A stretch of 64,000 bases of DNA from SABI01 sp963678555 (GTDB lineage: Bacteria; Spirochaetota; Spirochaetia; Sphaerochaetales; Sphaerochaetaceae): contig CAXXJA010000001.1 of the NCBI GenBank assembly GCA_963678555.2, forward strand, positions 124,001-188,000, written 5' to 3'. Positions 60,432 through 64,000 of this stretch are shown here, in pieces (position 1 is the stretch's first letter; the number at the start of each line of letters is the position of its first letter). The translations under genes and the position numbers were made by a program. The notes under the pieces were generated by a model that worked only from the letters and a program-made list of their open reading frames with translations, was not told the origin of the DNA and did not search any database.

Positions 60432-61691
60432 CTACTTCAGTCTGTCCCATGCTTCCTGAAGGTTATTCAGGTAGGCAGAGAACGAATCCTGTCCTGCTAC
60501 ATAGCGCTGTGCGATGTCGCTGAACTCGTTGACTGCTCCGTCCGGCCAGTAACTGAACATCCAGGGGATCGTCTTTCCTTCAGTGGCGAAGGCAAGAATG
60601 TCCTTCGAGACGCCGCCCATGGAATCAGAGGCTTCGATCGAATCGAATGAAGGAATCACCTGGAATTCTTCTGCCAGATAGCGGTTTCCCTCTTCGCTGG
60701 TGAGCATCCAGTTGATGAAGTCCTTTGCAGCTTCCTTTTCCGCTTCGGGAGACTGTGAGTTGATCACGAACATGAACGGGATGCCGACAGGAATCCTGTT
60801 CGCTTTCTCGCTGTCGTCGCTGGTGAAGATCGGCAGCAGTCCCATGTCAATATCGGGATTGGTCTCAAGGATGGGAGCCTGCTTCCAGTTTCCCTGCTGA
60901 ATCATCGCCACTTCCTCATTGGCGAACATTGTCACCTGAGCGTGGTGGTCAGTGGTCAGGGGACTGGCTTCCGAGTTAGCGAGTACGAGGTCGAATGCAT
61001 CCTCGAAGTTCCTGAACTCCTCATTGTCCGCGATCCTGGCGGTTCCATCATTCAGAGCGTTGATGAATCCCATGGGATCCTTCTGCTGAGCAAAGGGGAT
61101 ATTCGTGAAGTGGTTCGAGATGACCCACCAGGTGCCGAAACCGCTTGAGAAGGGGGTGATCCCTGCAGCTTTCAGCTTCCGTGCAGTCTGGCGCATCTCA
61201 GAGAGATTCGTCGGGAGTACGGTGATCCCCGCCTTTTTGAAGAGGTCCTTGTTGTAGATATAGCCGTACCCTTCGATGGTCACGGGAATACCGATGACCT
61301 TCCCATCCTGCCGTGCCGCCTGCTCCGCGATGGGAAGCATGTTCTCCACCCAGGGCTGATCATCGAGTACTTCGATGTACTCCTTCCACAGCTGATAGTC
61401 ACTGTACCCTTCGATGATGAAGATGTCGGGAGCCTTACCCGCAGCGAAACGGGTCTTGAGAAGGGTTCTCCAGTCACTTGCACCGCCGACCACTTCGTTC
61501 TCGATGCTGACATTTCCCGTCATCGCCTCATACTCTTCACTCATCTGTTCCCAGGCATCGATCCAGGGAATCTTGTGGTGATAGATCTCAAGGGTGACCT
61601 CATCGGTTTCCTGAGTCCCAGCACTGAAGACCGGTGTCATGAGGGTGATGAGCACCATCAGAACTGTCAGGGCTTTCATTACATGTTTCAT
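60432..61691 (-). CDS. Extracellular solute-binding protein, family 1 (sugar)
   Basis: 419 residues from ATG 61691 (GGAGG 7 nt upstream); the upstream frame runs through the regulator gene and is rejected. Signal peptide MKHVMKALTVLMVLITLMTPVFSA followed by GTQETDE, the spirochaetal pattern without a lipobox. Family marks: LLKTRFAAGKAPDIFIIEGYSDYQLW, EEVAMIQQGNWKQAP, AAKDFINWMLTSEEGNRYL. It delivers a sugar to the two permeases downstream. The short gap to the regulator gene holds a palindrome that may control it. Confidence 0.93.
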   Translation of the reverse strand: MKHVMKALTVLMVLITLMTPVFSAGTQETDEVTLEIYHHKIPWIDAWEQMSEEYEAMTGNVSIENEVVGGASDWRTLLKTRFAAGKAPDIFIIEGYSDYQLWKEYIEVLDDQPWVENMLPIAEQAARQDGKVIGIPVTIEGYGYIYNKDLFKKAGITVLPTNLSEMRQTARKLKAAGITPFSSGFGTWWVISNHFTNIPFAQQKDPMGFINALNDGTARIADNEEFRNFEDAFDLVLANSEASPLTTDHHAQVTMFANEEVAMIQQGNWKQAPILETNPDIDMGLLPIFTSDDSEKANRIPVGIPFMFVINSQSPEAEKEAAKDFINWMLTSEEGNRYLAEEFQVIPSFDSIEASDSMGGVSKDILAFATEGKTIPWMFSYWPDGAVNEFSDIAQRYVAGQDSFSAYLNNLQEAWDRLK

Positions 61692-61712
61692 ACCTTTTCC
61701 TCCTTTCCGTAA

Positions 61713-61724
61713 GGTATATATACC
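61713..61724. promoter_or_regulatory. Perfect 12-bp palindrome between regulator and binding-protein genes
   Basis: GGTATATATACC lies in the 38-nt gap between the LacI-family stop and the binding-protein start, 20 nt before the ATG. It could be an operator for the regulator encoded next to it, but the space is too short to show a full promoter. Confidence 0.35.
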
Positions 61725-61729
61725 AGCAC

Positions 61730-62731
61730 TTACCGCCTCTGGACTCTCGTCGACTGACGTTCGACCCATGTCGGCAGCAGATGTACTTTCTCTATTGCAT
61801 CGCTCTTGTGGAATACCATCCTCTCGATGATCTGCGCCGCATGATGTGCGACGGCACTGCGGGGCTGATGTATCGTCGAGAGAGACGGACGTGAGTAGGA
61901 GCACCACTCGATATCGTCATAGCCGACCAGAGAACAGGTTTCGGGAATCTGAACGGACAGGTCGAGCAGTGCGTTCATGACTCCCATGGCCATCACATCA
62001 CTGGTGACGAAGATTCCCTCGTGGCCGATGATGAACTCACTGTGTTCCATCGTCGATCGGTAGGCGCTCTGGTACGATTCATCATCGATATAGAAACGGT
62101 CCACTCTGGAAGGATCGCTGTCCACGAAGCCTGTCACTCTTGCCTCGAACTGCGGTGTTCTGCTGCTTACCACGAGGAGTTTTCCCTCAGTCGTCGCAGC
62201 CAGATGTTCATAGGCAAGCGCTCCTCCCTGAATATTATCTATGGTGATCGCCGGGGAAGCGGAGAGCTCATCTTTCGGGTCGGGGTTCACCAGAAGATAG
62301 CTGCTGGTGTACCGGGTGATCTCCTCGATCACCTGTGCGGTGACCTCATACCCGAGGATGATCAGGGCATCAACCTTCTTCTCTCTCAGAAGGCGTGGGA
62401 TCTCGCTCATCCTCTCACCGATCGTATCATATCCGTTGACAATCGCATCGAGGTTCTTCTCCCTCAATGCATTACGCATCGATTCAATCACCTCTGAGGT
62501 ATGCTGGCTTCCTATCCGTCTGAGGTTCGAGTAGGGGTAGAGGATACCGACCGTGTTTCTGATGCCGGTGGCGAGAGAACGGGCACTTGCATCGATGACA
62601 TACCCGAGTTCTTCGGCACGGGCCTGGATTACCTGTTTCGTCTTCTCGCTGATCAGAGGACTTCCGTTCAGTGCCCGTGACACAGTCGTGTGCGAGAAGC
62701 CGGTCTGTTTCGCGATGTCCCGTATGTTCAC
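61730..62731 (-). CDS. LacI/GalR-family transcriptional regulator
   Basis: 333 residues from GTG 62731 (GGAGG 8 nt upstream; GTGA overlap with the oxidoreductase stop). N-terminal HTH NIRDIAKQTGFSHTTVSRALNGSPLISEKTKQVIQARAEELGYVID, then the effector domain with GIFVTSDVMAMGVMNALLDLSVQIPETCSLVGYDDIEW. It is embedded inside the operon rather than divergent, so it is probably co-transcribed with the Gfo/Idh gene and controls the transport genes that follow. Confidence 0.93.
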   Translation of the reverse strand: MNIRDIAKQTGFSHTTVSRALNGSPLISEKTKQVIQARAEELGYVIDASARSLATGIRNTVGILYPYSNLRRIGSQHTSEVIESMRNALREKNLDAIVNGYDTIGERMSEIPRLLREKKVDALIILGYEVTAQVIEEITRYTSSYLLVNPDPKDELSASPAITIDNIQGGALAYEHLAATTEGKLLVVSSRTPQFEARVTGFVDSDPSRVDRFYIDDESYQSAYRSTMEHSEFIIGHEGIFVTSDVMAMGVMNALLDLSVQIPETCSLVGYDDIEWCSYSRPSLSTIHQPRSAVAHHAAQIIERMVFHKSDAIEKVHLLPTWVERQSTRVQRR

Positions 62732-63984
62732 AGAGCTATCCTCCGACCCTCTTCCTCTATCGAATCGACTGTTGCATGGATCATTCTCAGCGATTCAAGA
62801 CCGTCCGAGGAATCTGCCACCGGATTGCGGTGAGAGAGGGTATGGAAGCTGCTGTGGATCTCCTTGAGAAGCTGGATATCAGCTCCGTAGTGGCTGCTGG
62901 AGAAGTACTCTCCCTGCACTTCAAGGGTGTAGGATTCCTCCTTCTGATACCCGTCGAGTATTCTCATCACTCTCACCTGACCGGTCTCGCGTTCCACCAT
63001 GATTCTTCCTCTCGAGCCCACGAGCTCGAGGGTTTCCTGATCGTGGGCATGGGGACCGTAGATGGCCCAGAAGAGGGAGGCCTTCACTCCGTTGTCATAC
63101 TGATAGGTGGCGATCGCATGGTCGATGATGTCGGCACCGGGGTAGTAGACGCAGGTGTCCGCTGAATCGCGTATCGTCACGGCGTGTTTCCAGCTTTCCC
63201 TGCCGAGGACGTGTGTGCCCTCCTTGTCATCGTCTATCTGACACTTTCTGCGGTACGGGCAGGAGGCATCATCGCATTCGCTGCATCTGAAGGGTGCGTC
63301 CGTTCTCTGCGTGATGAATGAACTGCGTCCGCCCATGGCGACGACCGACTCGCACCGGCCGGGTTCATTCATCCAGTTGAACACGTCAACGAGGTGAGAG
63401 ACCTTGTCATTCAGTGCACCCCCCGAGAATGCCGACACCCGGTGCCACATCTGATAGTAGCGCATATAGGGGATGACCGAGTGGATCTGCATCATCTGGA
63501 GCTCGCCGATCTCACCGGAGCTCAGCAGTTCATGAGCCTTTTTCCAGGAACCTTCATACCGTCTGGTGAACCCCATGATCAGCGTATTGCCGGTTTCCTT
63601 CTCCTGAGCCAGTATTCTGTGTGCATCATCGAGGGTGACCGATATCGGTTTGTCAAGGTAGACGAACTTTCCCGAGGCAAGGGCATAGAGGGTCGGCTCC
63701 AGGTGGTTGTCGGTGTGTGTGGTGATAAGGACTGCATTGACCTGAGGATTATCTATGAGCGTACGATAGTCGGTGGTTCCGATGATCTCGTGTTCCCAGT
63801 CGAGCTGATGAACTTTCGCCTGAGAGGTCAGGTAATCAACAGCGTCTGTGATGCGCTGACTGTTGATATCACACACTGCAGAGATCTGCAGGTCGAGCTC
63901 CTGAGCCATTTCGATAATACGGGACCCCAGGACATAGCAGCCCCTCTCTCCGGCGCCCACGATACCTATCCGAATTGTTTCCAT
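62728..63984 (-). CDS. Gfo/Idh/MocA-family oxidoreductase with a cysteine-rich insert
   Basis: 418 residues; GGGGAG about 5 nt before the ATG. Rossmann motif RIGIVGAGERGCYVLG at the N-terminus; the family catalytic signature FVYLDKPISVTLDDAHRIL (lysine of the EKP-like motif, here DKP), then GFTRRYEGSW and GGALNDKVSHLVDVFNWM. Inserted after this is FRCSECDDASCPYRRKCQ, with four cysteines (CxxC-x4-C-x5-C) that could bind zinc or an Fe-S cluster. It probably oxidises or epimerises a sugar or inositol with NAD(P). It heads the second sugar locus, on whose genes it likely acts downstream of import. Confidence 0.9.
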   Translation of the reverse strand: METIRIGIVGAGERGCYVLGSRIIEMAQELDLQISAVCDINSQRITDAVDYLTSQAKVHQLDWEHEIIGTTDYRTLIDNPQVNAVLITTHTDNHLEPTLYALASGKFVYLDKPISVTLDDAHRILAQEKETGNTLIMGFTRRYEGSWKKAHELLSSGEIGELQMMQIHSVIPYMRYYQMWHRVSAFSGGALNDKVSHLVDVFNWMNEPGRCESVVAMGGRSSFITQRTDAPFRCSECDDASCPYRRKCQIDDDKEGTHVLGRESWKHAVTIRDSADTCVYYPGADIIDHAIATYQYDNGVKASLFWAIYGPHAHDQETLELVGSRGRIMVERETGQVRVMRILDGYQKEESYTLEVQGEYFSSSHYGADIQLLKEIHSSFHTLSHRNPVADSSDGLESLRMIHATVDSIEEEGRRIAL

Positions 63985-64000
63985 CTGTGCTCCCCTCTGT

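Overview
The window reads as chromosomal DNA of an anaerobic, saccharolytic spirochaete (Spirochaetaceae/Sphaerochaetaceae-like). This is inferred from four things: exported sugar-binding proteins with the '...FAAGQKE/FAAGQSES/SAGTQETDE' processing region common in that group, abundant sugar ABC transporters and glycosidases, a phosphotransbutyrylase/butyrate kinase pair, and moderate G+C. No rRNA, tRNA, CRISPR array or prophage was seen. Nearly all sequence is coding and organised in tight operons with 4-base start/stop overlaps.

Layout. 1-6331 (minus): sugar operon with binding protein, two permeases, GH63-type glycosidase and GH2 beta-galactosidase (cut by the window edge), facing a divergent LacI regulator (6505, plus) and a DMT transporter. 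8486-9823 (minus): CoA-disulfide/persulfide-reductase-like flavoprotein. 10090-13130 (plus): ketose 3-epimerase, phosphate butyryltransferase, butyrate kinase. 13151-24687 (minus): guaB-purE-purK-purL-purC-purF-purM-purN-purD behind a guanine-class riboswitch (24787-24856) and an intrinsic terminator. Just upstream lies a short independent minus-strand transcription unit. 25188-28713: exported protein of unknown function, TauE/SafE permease, GNAT acetyltransferase, PutP-type symporter. 29014-33726 (plus): periplasmic binding protein, histidine kinase and sigma-54 response regulator. A near-perfect sigma-54 promoter (33864-33879) with two dyads upstream then leads into chvE-gguA-gguB, a complete sensing-to-uptake circuit. 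37928-44289: aldo/keto reductase, glycogen synthase, small winged-helix protein, orphan 7TMR-DISM kinase, and a transposase-like protein with altered catalytic residues.

44817-56029 (plus) is the most striking locus. It is an Mrp/Mbh/complex-I-type operon: MrpE, F and G, an MbhD-like subunit, MrpB, MrpC, one 1052-residue protein joining two antiporter modules, then NuoH-, NuoB-, NuoC- and NuoD-like subunits, a ferredoxin-NfnB-like NADPH subunit fused in one chain, and a ferritin-like protein. The large subunit lacks the C-terminal [NiFe] cysteines, and only three proximal-cluster cysteines are seen in the small subunit. This points to an MBS/MBX-like sulfane-sulfur reductase or an NAD(P)H/ferredoxin-linked ion pump rather than a hydrogenase. 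Its leader carries five copies of an octanucleotide and two mutually exclusive pairings.

57075-63984 (minus): a second sugar locus with a Gfo/Idh oxidoreductase, LacI regulator, binding protein, two permeases and a PHP-domain protein. All identifications come from reading the sequence; no database search was run.
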